This document shows, piece after piece, positions 46,662-54,475 of a stretch of DNA of 64,000 nt. Below the pieces are notes generated by a model. It did no database searches. It was given only the letters and a program-made list of their open reading frames with translations, and was not told where the DNA came from. Origin of the DNA: DATBLE01 sp963719325 (GTDB lineage: Bacteria > Actinomycetota > Thermoleophilia > Gaiellales > Gaiellaceae). Made by a program: the position numbers and the translations under genes. The stretch lies in NCBI GenBank assembly GCA_963719325.1, contig CAVRBW010000009.1, forward strand, positions 25,110 through 89,109, written 5' to 3'. Position 1 is the stretch's first letter, and every line of letters starts with the position of its first letter.

Positions 46662-47590
46662 CACACGAGCACCCCGCTCGGGTCGAATGCCGCCCGCACC
46701 CGTTCGGCCAAAGCAACTTCTACGGGGTCACGACGATCGGGCACGGGCTCGGCCACATACGCGACGCCGGCCGAGACCCGGACAACCGCCTCTTCGAGAG
46801 CGCCGAGCGTCGCGCCGAGGGAGCCGGGCGCGAAGAGTAGCCTGCCGCCGGCCGCGCCCTGGCGCGCACGGATCTCGTCCCAGATCGACCCGTCGTCCTC
46901 GGCGCCCCCGACAAGAGCCCCGGCCGCGGCGAGCTGCTCCTCGACCGCCCGCGACGCTCCCTCGAACAGGATCGCGAGCGATCCCGGCCAGAGCAGGTCG
47001 ACCGCCGACGGCGCGAGCGGGGCGCGCAGGATCCGCCGCGCCTTCTCCTCGGCCTCTGCCGGAGATCCGACCGGGACGACTATGGCGCGTGCGGCGTCCG
47101 GCTGCGGGTGGAGCCGAAGCGCGACGCGCACGATCAGGCCGAGCCTTCCCTCCGAGCCGCAGAAGAGCTTCCCCAGGTCGTAGCCGGCGACGTTCTTCAC
47201 CACTTTCCCACCCGAGCTCGCGATCGTCCCGTCCGCGAGCACGACGGAGACACCGATGACGAGGTCGCGGGCGGTGCCGTACCGGTGACGTCGCGGCCCG
47301 GACAGGTTCGCGGCCACGCACGCGCCGATCGTCGGGTTCCCTGGCGGGTCGAGCGCGAGCATCTGGCCGGCGGCAGCGAGCCGCTCGTTGAGGTCACGCA
47401 CGCGCACTCCCGCCTCGACGATCGCGGTCAGATCGCCGGCCTCGTGCTCGAGCACCTGGTCGAGCCGCGCCGTCGAGAGCACCAGCTCGCCGCCTTCGTG
47501 GTCGATCGAGACCCGCGTGCCCTGCGCAGATGCCTTCGCCAGGAGGTCGGCGGCCTCGTGCACGCTCGCGACCTCAGAAACGCTCGGCAA
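46661..47590 (-). CDS. glcE: Glycolate oxidase FAD-binding subunit GlcE
   Basis: A 309-residue FAD-binding type 4 protein: LALDPPGNPTIGACVAANLSG (about 79-99) and SGGKVVKNVAGYDLGKLFCGSEGRLG-type motifs are GlcE hallmarks. With GlcD and GlcF it oxidises glycolate to glyoxylate. TTG start at 47590, 17 bases inside the end of glcD; it ends on the glcF start. Confidence 0.93.
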   Translation of the reverse strand: MPSVSEVASVHEAADLLAKASAQGTRVSIDHEGGELVLSTARLDQVLEHEAGDLTAIVEAGVRVRDLNERLAAAGQMLALDPPGNPTIGACVAANLSGPRRHRYGTARDLVIGVSVVLADGTIASSGGKVVKNVAGYDLGKLFCGSEGRLGLIVRVALRLHPQPDAARAIVVPVGSPAEAEEKARRILRAPLAPSAVDLLWPGSLAILFEGASRAVEEQLAAAGALVGGAEDDGSIWDEIRARQGAAGGRLLFAPGSLGATLGALEEAVVRVSAGVAYVAEPVPDRRDPVEVALAERVRAAFDPSGVLV

Positions 47591-49016
47591 GGCCTGCCTT
47601 CTCGAGGGGATGCACGCGGTACGGCCCCGGCACCTCGCCGCACAGCCGTGGCGTCGGCAGCACCTTGCCGGGATTGCAGAGGCCGGCCGGGTCGAACGCG
47701 GCGCGGAGCCTGTCCATCGTTGCCAGGTCGTCGGAGCCGAAGAGGAGCGGCATCGAGCACACCTTGTCGATGCCGATCCCGTGCTCGCCGGTCAGGGAGC
47801 CGCCGACGTCGATGCATGCCTCGAGGATCGCCTCCGACAGCTCCTTCGCCCGTTCCGCCTGCCCCTCCACCCGTCCGTCGTAGAGCACGAGCGGATGCAG
47901 GTTGCCGTCGCCCGCGTGGAAGACGTTGCCGACGCGCAGTCCGTACTCGCCCTCCAGGTCGGCGATTCGCCGGAGCACCTCGGGCAGCTTCGTCCTGGGC
48001 ACGACGCCGTCCTGGACGTAGTAGTCGTTCGCCACGCGACCCATCGCTGCGAACGCCGACTTGCGTCCCTTCCAGAGCAGAGCGCGCTCGTGGTCGTCGG
48101 CGGCGATGCGGATCTCCCACGCGCCGCACGAGCCGCAGATCGCCTCGACCGCTGCGAGGTCCTCCTCCACCTGCGGCGCCGGTCCGTCGAGCTCGACGAG
48201 CAGCAGTGCCCGCGCGTCGGGATAGCCGGGATGGACCGCCGCCTCCGCGGCCTCGATCGTCAGCCGGTCCATCATCTCGATCGCGGCCGGGAGGATCCTG
48301 GCGGCGACGATCCCGGACACGGCGGCGCCCGCGGCGTCGGTCGAGTCGAACGCGGCCAGCACCGTGCGCACACACTCAGGTCGGGGCACGACCCGGAGCG
48401 TGATCTCGGTCGCGATCCCGAGCGTCCCCTCCGAGCCGACGAAGACGCCGAGCAGGTCGGGCCCGGGCGACTCCAGCGACTTCCCGCCGAAGCGGGCGAC
48501 CTCGCCGCTCGGGAGCACGACGACGAGCCCGGCGACGTGGTTGGCGGTGAAGCCGTACTTGAGGCAGTGCGCGCCGCCGGAGTTCTCGGCGACGTTGCCG
48601 CCGATCGTGCAGACCTGCTGGCTGGAGGGGTCGGGTGCGTAGAAGAGTCCGCCGCCGATCACCGCCTCGGTCACCTGCAGGTTGGTCACCCCCGGCTGGA
48701 CCACCGCGCGCTCGCCGTCCAGGTCGATCTCCAGGATCCGCGTCATCCGGGCGAGCGAGATCACGACGCCGTCCTCGACGGGGAGCGCGCCTCCCGAGAG
48801 CCCGGTCCCGGCGCCGCGAGCGACGAACGGGACACCCGCTGCGCAGCAGGCGCGGACGACTGCCTGCACCTGCTCCGTGGTCTCCGGGAGGACGACGAGC
48901 GAGGGAATGACCCGGTGGCCGGTCAGCCCGTCGCACTCGTAGGTCTTGAGCTGCTCGGGCTCCGAGATGACGGCCCCGTCCGGCACGGCGGAGCGAATGT
49001 CGTCGACGAACGTCAT
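47574..49016 (-). CDS. glcD: Glycolate oxidase catalytic subunit GlcD
   Basis: A 480-residue FAD-linked oxidase. FAD loops PFVARGAGTGLSGGALP (about 63-79) and GGNVAENSGGAHCLKYG are intact, and the C-terminal domain has NVFHAGDGNLHP and TGEHGIGIDK, typical of GlcD and D-lactate dehydrogenases. The immediate glcE and glcF genes favour glycolate. Malate synthase nearby would consume the glyoxylate formed. Confidence 0.95.
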   Translation of the reverse strand: MTFVDDIRSAVPDGAVISEPEQLKTYECDGLTGHRVIPSLVVLPETTEQVQAVVRACCAAGVPFVARGAGTGLSGGALPVEDGVVISLARMTRILEIDLDGERAVVQPGVTNLQVTEAVIGGGLFYAPDPSSQQVCTIGGNVAENSGGAHCLKYGFTANHVAGLVVVLPSGEVARFGGKSLESPGPDLLGVFVGSEGTLGIATEITLRVVPRPECVRTVLAAFDSTDAAGAAVSGIVAARILPAAIEMMDRLTIEAAEAAVHPGYPDARALLLVELDGPAPQVEEDLAAVEAICGSCGAWEIRIAADDHERALLWKGRKSAFAAMGRVANDYYVQDGVVPRTKLPEVLRRIADLEGEYGLRVGNVFHAGDGNLHPLVLYDGRVEGQAERAKELSEAILEACIDVGGSLTGEHGIGIDKVCSMPLLFGSDDLATMDRLRAAFDPAGLCNPGKVLPTPRLCGEVPGPYRVHPLEKAGLAERF

Positions 49017-49028
49017 CCGGCGCCCACG

Positions 49029-49616
49029 CTACCGCCAGACGTCGGTGATGCCAATGCGTCTGGGATGGAGGTTCGGGTTGGCCAGGTCGAAGCGCGGCAC
49101 GTAGCCGATCGTCCACTCGCGACCGCGCACGTCCGGGTATCCGACGAGAAATCCGCTGCCTGCGCACTCGTAGCGCACGAGATGCCCGGCCAGCACGAGG
49201 TTCGCGCCCGAGACGCTGAGGACGCAGCGCTTCGCGTTCGCCGTCCAGACGCCCCACGGTGCGTTCGTGCGAGCAGGCCTCCTCGACGCGCGCGGCAACG
49301 GTCGCGTCAGCTCGACGAGCCGGACGTTCTTCGACCAGGGATCGAGGGGACAGACGACCGTCCGGCCGCGACTGGTCGCCGAGAAGCACGGATCGATCCA
49401 GTGCTGGTCGGCGAAGCAGCGCCAAGCGTCGGCGCGGGGCGTCGACCGCGCAGAGCTTGCACAGCGACCGGCGACGTCCTCCGTGACCAGCAGGTGGGCC
49501 GCGGGCTGTGCGCCCCGAAACCAGACGGTGTCGTGGAACACGGCCAGCGGCCGGGGCGCAGCAACCGCGAGCGGCAGCAGGACGGCGGCGAGAGCGACCC
49601 GGACCACGCAACGCAT
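49029..49616 (-). CDS. Secreted protein of unknown function
   Basis: A 195-residue protein with a short signal peptide (MRCVVRVALAAVLLPLAVAA) and six cysteines, including pairs around VAGRC, DAWRCFA and IDPCF, which suggest disulfide bonds outside the cell. It has Trp-rich strands (VWFRG, WGVWTA) but no domain I recognise. ATG at 49616; divergent from malate synthase by 29 bases and upstream of glcD by 12 bases. Confidence 0.7.
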   Translation of the reverse strand: MRCVVRVALAAVLLPLAVAAPRPLAVFHDTVWFRGAQPAAHLLVTEDVAGRCASSARSTPRADAWRCFADQHWIDPCFSATSRGRTVVCPLDPWSKNVRLVELTRPLPRASRRPARTNAPWGVWTANAKRCVLSVSGANLVLAGHLVRYECAGSGFLVGYPDVRGREWTIGYVPRFDLANPNLHPRRIGITDVWR

Positions 49617-49645
49617 CTTCGCAGCAGCGCTAGAGTCCGGCCCCG

Positions 49646-51190
49646 ATGGCCGATCTCCCGGCAGGCGTCGAGCTCCACGGGGAGGTCGTCGACGACGGAA
49701 TCCTCTCCGCTGACGCGCTTGCGTTCGTGGCCGACCTCCAGCGCACGTTCGGCGGCCGGCGGCAGGAGCGGCTGACCGCGCGCGCCGCACGGCAGGAGCG
49801 GCTGCTCGCCGGCGAGCTGCCGGACTTCCTCGAGGAGACGCAGGCGGTTCGGGACGACCCTTCGTGGAGGGTCGCCGAGGCGCCGCCGGACCTGCAGGAC
49901 CGCCGCGTGGAGATCACCGGGCCGACCGACCGGAAGATGGTGATCAACGCGCTCAACTCTGGCGCCCGCGTCTTCATGGCCGACTTCGAGGACGCGAACT
50001 CGCCGACGTGGTCGAACCTCGTCGAGGGCCACCGCAACCTGATCGACGCGATCGAGCGCACGATCTCGCTCGACGCCGGCGAGAAGAGCTACCGGCTGAA
50101 CGACGCGGTGGCGACGTTGCTCGTCCGCCCGCGTGGCTGGCACCTGCAGGAGCGGCACGTGCGCGTCGACGGCGAGCCCGTCTCAGCGAGCCTGTTCGAC
50201 TTCGGTCTCTCCATGTTCCACTCGGCGCGGCGTGCGCTCGAGCGCGGCAGCGGTCCGTACTTCTACCTGCCGAAGCTGGAGGGCCACCTCGAGGCCCGGC
50301 TCTGGAACGACGCCTTCCTGCATGCGCAAGACGCGCTCGGGATCCCCCGCGGGACGATCCGCGCGACCGTCCTGATCGAGACCATCCTCGCTGCGTTCGA
50401 GATGGAGGAGATCCTCTACGAGCTGCGCGAGCACTCGGCCGGGCTGAACGCCGGCCGCTGGGACTACATCTTCAGCGTGATCAAGAAGTTCCGCCACCGC
50501 GACGACTTCGTCCTGCCCGACCGCTCGGCCGTGACGATGACGGTGCCGTTCATGCGTGCGTACACGGAGCTGCTCGTGAAGACCTGCCACCGTCGCGGCG
50601 CGTTCGCGATCGGGGGCATGGCGGCGTTCATCCCCAGTCGCCGCGACCCGGAGGTGAACGAGACGGCGCTCTCGAAGGTGCGCGAGGACAAGACGAGGGA
50701 GGCGGGAGACGGCTTCGACGGAACGTGGGTCGCGCATCCGGATCTCGTGCCGGCGGCGCAGGCCGAGTTCGATCGCGTCCTCGGCGAGCGCCCGAACCAG
50801 CTCGACCGCCAGCGTCCGGAGGTGTCGGTGACGGCGGACGAGCTGCTGTCCGTCCCGGACACTCCGGGCGAGGTGACCGAGGCCGGGGTCCGCCAGAACG
50901 TCTCGGTCGGGATCCAGTACCTCGCCTCGTGGCTGGGCGGGACGGGCGCGGCCGCGATCTTCAACCTGATGGAGGACGTCGCCACCGCGGAGATCTCGCG
51001 GTCGCAGCTCTGGCAGTGGGTACGTCACGGGCGGGTCGAGCGGGAGCGGGTCCTGGCGATCGCGGACGAGGAGGTCGCGTCGATGCCGGCGTACGAACGG
51101 CTCGCCGAAGCCCGCTCCGTCTTCGAACAGGTCGCGCTCGCCGACGAGTTCGTCGAGTTCCTGACCCTGCCTGCGTACCAGCTTCTCTAG
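49646..51190 (+). CDS. aceB: Malate synthase A
   Basis: A 514-residue enzyme joining glyoxylate and acetyl-CoA into malate. GPTDRKMVINALNSGARVFMADFED-type region (about 92-115), catalytic TVLIETILAAFEMEEILYEL, GGMAAFIPSR and the C-terminal NLMEDVATAEISRSQLWQW match the A form; the long insertion of the G form is absent. No isocitrate lyase is in the window, but glycolate oxidase genes lie next door, so it probably serves glycolate/glyoxylate use. Confidence 0.96.
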   Translation: MADLPAGVELHGEVVDDGILSADALAFVADLQRTFGGRRQERLTARAARQERLLAGELPDFLEETQAVRDDPSWRVAEAPPDLQDRRVEITGPTDRKMVINALNSGARVFMADFEDANSPTWSNLVEGHRNLIDAIERTISLDAGEKSYRLNDAVATLLVRPRGWHLQERHVRVDGEPVSASLFDFGLSMFHSARRALERGSGPYFYLPKLEGHLEARLWNDAFLHAQDALGIPRGTIRATVLIETILAAFEMEEILYELREHSAGLNAGRWDYIFSVIKKFRHRDDFVLPDRSAVTMTVPFMRAYTELLVKTCHRRGAFAIGGMAAFIPSRRDPEVNETALSKVREDKTREAGDGFDGTWVAHPDLVPAAQAEFDRVLGERPNQLDRQRPEVSVTADELLSVPDTPGEVTEAGVRQNVSVGIQYLASWLGGTGAAAIFNLMEDVATAEISRSQLWQWVRHGRVERERVLAIADEEVASMPAYERLAEARSVFEQVALADEFVEFLTLPAYQLL

Positions 51191-51594
51191 CGTTGCGCGC
51201 AGGCGGGGGCGCCGAGCTTGCGGGCGAGGGCGGCCGTGTCCTTGCCGAGGGCGTCCGCCTTCCCTGCTGCCTGCGCGACCGTCCCGAGGTCGTTCTTCTT
51301 CGCCGCGGCGATCAGCTGGCTGACGAGGTTGCGGAGCTGCCTGTACTCGGAGAGGAACTTCTCGGCGTCCTGCTTCAGATCGCCCGGGGGTTCGAGCGCC
51401 TCGGCCTGCGGGAGAGCCCTGTCGAACTCGGCGATGAGCGCCGGCCCTTTCGAGACGAGCTCCGGGAGGCTGCTCGGCAATCCGGCCTTCTTCACCGTCG
51501 TGGCACAGATCTGGTTCAGCTTGGCACCGTAGTCCTCCTTGCTGAGCCCCTTGCTGCCGCCGCCCCCGCAGCCCGCGACCGCGAGCGCGAGCAC
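51187..51594 (-). CDS. Small lipoprotein, start probably lost to a frameshift
   Basis: The readable frame codes 135 residues beginning MLALAVAGCGGGGSKG, a lipobox (AVAGC) without the basic n-region. One base upstream of this frame, a GTG at 51619 with GGAGG five bases before it codes MRNGAIGL; removing one C near 51596-51600 would join the two into a standard lipoprotein signal. The mature part is helical with Lys/Asp/Glu repeats; no family recognised. It converges on aceB with a four-base overlap. Confidence 0.65.
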   Translation of the reverse strand: MLALAVAGCGGGGSKGLSKEDYGAKLNQICATTVKKAGLPSSLPELVSKGPALIAEFDRALPQAEALEPPGDLKQDAEKFLSEYRQLRNLVSQLIAAAKKNDLGTVAQAAGKADALGKDTAALARKLGAPACAQR

Positions 51595-51664
51595 GGAGCC
51601 CGATTGCTCCGTTTCTCACTGGTGCCTCCACGTCCCTTGCGCCGAGCCTACTACGATCCCGGGG

Positions 51665-52165
51665 ATGGACACCTGGCTCGCAATCGCCAGCCGGCGTGAG
51701 GTGCGGGAGTATGCCGATCGGGCGCTGCCGGAAGAGACGGTGGAGCAGATCCTCGACGCCGGGCGCCTGTCGGGAAGCGCCGGGAACAAGCAGCTGTGGC
51801 GGTTCGTGGTGGTCGGGGATGCGGCCGTTCGCGGGAGGCTCGCGCAAGCAATCTACGAGCCCGGCAACATGAGCAGCGCGCAGCTCGTGGTCGCGATCGT
51901 CGGGCGGAGCGGCTTCGACACTGGCCGCGCCGCCCAGAACATGCTGCTCGTCGCCTGGAACCAAGGCGTCGGCGGGTGCCCCAACGGGCTCCGCGACCCG
52001 GATGGAGCCCGCGAGGCCCTCGACCTGGCCGGCGAGGACGAGATCGCGATCGTGCTCACCTTCGGCTATCCGGCGAGGGAGCGCGATCCTTCCAGGCACA
52101 CGCCGGAGGAGTGGAGCGCCCGCGCGAACCGCAAGCCGCTCGACGAGCTCGTCGAGCGGCTCTAG
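51665..52165 (+). CDS. Nitroreductase-family flavoprotein
   Basis: A 166-residue nitroreductase fold: SRREVREYADRALPEETV (FMN phosphate contact), AGRLSGSAGNKQLWRFVVV and the C-terminal ARANRKPLDELV. It uses FMN and NAD(P)H; the physiological substrate is unknown. It is at the short end for the family. ATG at 51665; 115 bases with two palindromic repeats follow it. Confidence 0.88.
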   Translation: MDTWLAIASRREVREYADRALPEETVEQILDAGRLSGSAGNKQLWRFVVVGDAAVRGRLAQAIYEPGNMSSAQLVVAIVGRSGFDTGRAAQNMLLVAWNQGVGGCPNGLRDPDGAREALDLAGEDEIAIVLTFGYPARERDPSRHTPEEWSARANRKPLDELVERL

Positions 52166-52180
52166 CCGGTCGCCGCGAGC

Positions 52181-52211
52181 GCGTCACACTTCCGTTCCAG
52201 GGACTGTCCCT
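52181..52211. repeat. Dispersed palindrome, AGGGACTGTCCCT family, copy 3
   Basis: GCGTCAC at 52181 is followed 18 bases later by AGGGACTGTCCCT (52199-52211), here with CCAGGGAC/GTCCCTGG arms. It lies past the nitroreductase stop. Confidence 0.7.
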
Positions 52212-52235
52212 GGGTCATGTCCTTCTGTGGACAGC

Positions 52236-52266
52236 GCGTCACGGTTTGGTCCGAGGGACTGTCCCT
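52236..52266. repeat. Dispersed palindrome, AGGGACTGTCCCT family, copy 4
   Basis: GCGTCAC at 52236 is again 18 bases before AGGGACTGTCCCT (52254-52266), extended on both sides to GGTCC and GGACC. A TGTGGAC like that of copies 1 and 2 lies just upstream at 52226. It may double as a terminator between convergent genes. Confidence 0.7.
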
Positions 52267-52279
52267 GGGACCAGGCTGG

Positions 52280-53239
52280 TCAAGACACCGACAGCACGAG
52301 CTTGCCGAAGTGCTCGCCGGCCTTCATCCGGTCGTGCGCCGCTTCCGCCTCCGCCAGCGGCCGGACGCTGTCGACCACCGGCCGCCAGGTCCCGTCGTCG
52401 ACCATGCGGAGCATCCCGGCGAAGTCGCGCGCCGAGCCCATCGTCGTTCCGTGGATCGACTGCCAGCCGAGGTAGAGCGCACGCACGTCGAGCGTCACCT
52501 CCGGCCCTCCCGTTCCGCCGAACACGACGAGCCGGCCGCCGCGGCGCAGCGCCCGCAGCGAGTCGCGCCACGTCGTCCCGACCGAGTCCAGCACGAGGTC
52601 GACCGGGCCGACCGCATCTGCCCAGCCGTCCTCGGTGTAGAGCACGCCGCCCTCCGCCCCGAGCTCCTTCGCCCGGGCGATCTTCTCCTCCGACGAAGAC
52701 GTGACGAGCACTCGCGCGCCCGCCTGTGCGGCCAATTGGACGGCGAACGTGGACACGCCGCTCCCCGCTCCGAGCACGAGCACGGTCTCGTCGCCGTGCA
52801 GCCGCCCGACCGCGAACAGGGCCCGCCAGGCCGTCAGCGCCGCAAGCGGGAAGGCAGCCGCCTCCTCCCACGAGAAGCGCTCCGGCTTGGGAAAGACGTT
52901 CTCGGCCGGCACCTTGGTCAACTCCGCGTACGTGCCGTTGTCCGGGCCGCCGAAGATGCGCCAGTCGGGCCCGGCGGCATCCTCGCGGTCGCCCCAGTGC
53001 AGCCCCGGGTAGATGACGACCTCCTCGCCGGTGTCACGCCGGATGCCGGCACCGTCCGAGCCGGGGATCACCGGCAGCGGAAACTGGTACGCCGGTCCGG
53101 GCGGATTCCTGACGAGCAGGTCGCGCCGGTTGACCGCCGCCGCCTTCAGCTCGACGACGACCTCCCCCGGCCCGGCGACCGGATCCTCGACGTCCTCGTA
53201 CGAGAGCGCGCCGCCTTCGCGAACCAGCACGGCCTTCAT
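52280..53239 (-). CDS. Medium-chain dehydrogenase/quinone-reductase-like oxidoreductase
   Basis: A 319-residue MDR protein: GroES-like domain with AAAVNRRDLLVRN and PVIPGSDGAGI, then a Rossmann domain with VLVLGAGSGVSTFAVQLAAQ. The zinc-binding cysteines of alcohol dehydrogenases are missing, so it is of the zinc-free quinone oxidoreductase type using NADPH. Its ATG overlaps the cupin stop by four bases. Last gene of the eleven-gene leftward block. Confidence 0.9.
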   Translation of the reverse strand: MKAVLVREGGALSYEDVEDPVAGPGEVVVELKAAAVNRRDLLVRNPPGPAYQFPLPVIPGSDGAGIRRDTGEEVVIYPGLHWGDREDAAGPDWRIFGGPDNGTYAELTKVPAENVFPKPERFSWEEAAAFPLAALTAWRALFAVGRLHGDETVLVLGAGSGVSTFAVQLAAQAGARVLVTSSSEEKIARAKELGAEGGVLYTEDGWADAVGPVDLVLDSVGTTWRDSLRALRRGGRLVVFGGTGGPEVTLDVRALYLGWQSIHGTTMGSARDFAGMLRMVDDGTWRPVVDSVRPLAEAEAAHDRMKAGEHFGKLVLSVS

Positions 53240-53631
53240 CGCAACGACCCCCAGGGCTCTTCGCTCGACACGTCGACTGCGACGTATCCCCCATCCCCGA
53301 CCGCCGGCGCGAGCACGACCTGCAGCTCCGCGGGCTCCGAGAAGTCGTTGTACGAGCCGTGCACGACGTCCTTGTCGATGTAGATCGAGTCGCCGGGCCC
53401 CAGCTCGACGGACTCGTCTTCGAGAAACTGCGTGACCCTGCCCGACTTGATCACGATCATCTCGTCCTGGTCGGGATGCTTGTGGAAGCTATGGAAGAAA
53501 CCCGGATCGAGGCGCACGTCCATTACCACGAGCGACCGGCATCCCGTGCCGGGGGGCGCGCAGCGCATCCCGGCGGTGCCCCAGTCGAACGCGTCCGTCG
53601 GCACCTCTCCCGCCATGACGAACCTGCTCAT
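53236..53631 (-). CDS. Cupin-domain protein
   Basis: A 131-residue single cupin. The metal-binding motif HSFHKHPDQDEMIVIKSG (about 47-64) and second motif PGDSIYIDKDVVHGSYN give a His/His/Glu/His ligand set. Such proteins are dioxygenases, isomerases or sensors. Position between the MDR gene (four-base overlap) and the TIM-barrel gene (10-base gap) suggests an enzyme of the same unknown pathway. Confidence 0.88.
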   Translation of the reverse strand: MSRFVMAGEVPTDAFDWGTAGMRCAPPGTGCRSLVVMDVRLDPGFFHSFHKHPDQDEMIVIKSGRVTQFLEDESVELGPGDSIYIDKDVVHGSYNDFSEPAELQVVLAPAVGDGGYVAVDVSSEEPWGSLR

Positions 53632-53641
53632 GTCGCTCCCC

Positions 53642-54475
53642 TCATCTCCGTCCTCCGATCGGTATCGACTTGAACCGCTTCATGTTCTCCGTCATCGCCA
53701 CCTCGGTCGGCAGCCGCTCCATGCTCGACGCGCCGAAGAAGCCGACTACCCCGGTCGTTCGCTCGAGCACGTACGCCGCGTCCTCCGGCTCGGCGATCGG
53801 ACCGCCGTGGCAGAGCACGACCACGTCCGGCTTGACCTCGACGGCCGCGTCGCGCATCGCCTGGATCAGCTCGACCGACTCGTCGAGCGTCTTCGACGTG
53901 CTCGCGCCGATCGCACCGCCGGTCGTGAGGCCCATGTGCGGAACGAGCACGTCCGCCCCGGCGTCGGCCATCGCGCGTGCCTCGTCCGGCGTGAACACGT
54001 ACGGCGCGGTCAGCAGGCCGGCCTCACCCGCTGCGCGGATCATCTCGACCTCCAGCCCGTAGCCCATCCCGGTCTCCTCCAGACCCTGCCGGTACGTGCC
54101 GTCCATCAAGCCGACGGTCGGGAAGTTCTGGACCCCGGAGAAGCCGATCTCCTTCAGCTGGCGCAGGAAGACCGGCATCAGCCGGAACGGATCGGTGCCG
54201 CAGACCCCGGCGAGGACCGGCGTCTGCTTCACGACCGGGAGCACCTCTGCCGCCATGTCGACGACGATCGCGTTCGCGTCCCCATAGGGCATCAGCCCCG
54301 CAAGCGAGCCTCGCCCGGCCATCCGGTAGCGGCCGGAGTTGTAGATGATGATCAGGTCGCAGCCGCCGGCCTCGGCGCACTTGGCCGAGAGCCCAATTCC
54401 GGCCCCGGCCCCGATGATCGGCTTGCCCTGCTCGATCTGCGCGCGCAGTCGCGCGAGTGCCTCCTGCCTCGTCAT
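53642..54475 (-). CDS. PEP-hydrolase-like TIM-barrel protein (C-terminal half of Tm-1)
   Basis: A 277-residue barrel of the PF09370 family: GAGAGIGLSAKCAEAGGCDL (about 22-41), YNSGRYRMAGRGSLAGLMPYG, GVCGTDPFRLM and TTGGAIGAST. Members are named phosphoenolpyruvate hydrolase-like, but few are characterised. In tomato the virus-resistance protein Tm-1 carries this barrel behind a UPF0261 domain; here the UPF0261 protein is the adjacent upstream gene, overlapping by four bases. The two likely act as one complex. Confidence 0.9.
   Translation of the reverse strand: MTRQEALARLRAQIEQGKPIIGAGAGIGLSAKCAEAGGCDLIIIYNSGRYRMAGRGSLAGLMPYGDANAIVVDMAAEVLPVVKQTPVLAGVCGTDPFRLMPVFLRQLKEIGFSGVQNFPTVGLMDGTYRQGLEETGMGYGLEVEMIRAAGEAGLLTAPYVFTPDEARAMADAGADVLVPHMGLTTGGAIGASTSKTLDESVELIQAMRDAAVEVKPDVVVLCHGGPIAEPEDAAYVLERTTGVVGFFGASSMERLPTEVAMTENMKRFKSIPIGGRR

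Noticed and set aside
47388..49775. 795-codon plus-strand frame opposite glcD/glcE
   Set aside because: Overlaps three coherent oxidase subunit genes and has no recognisable domain.
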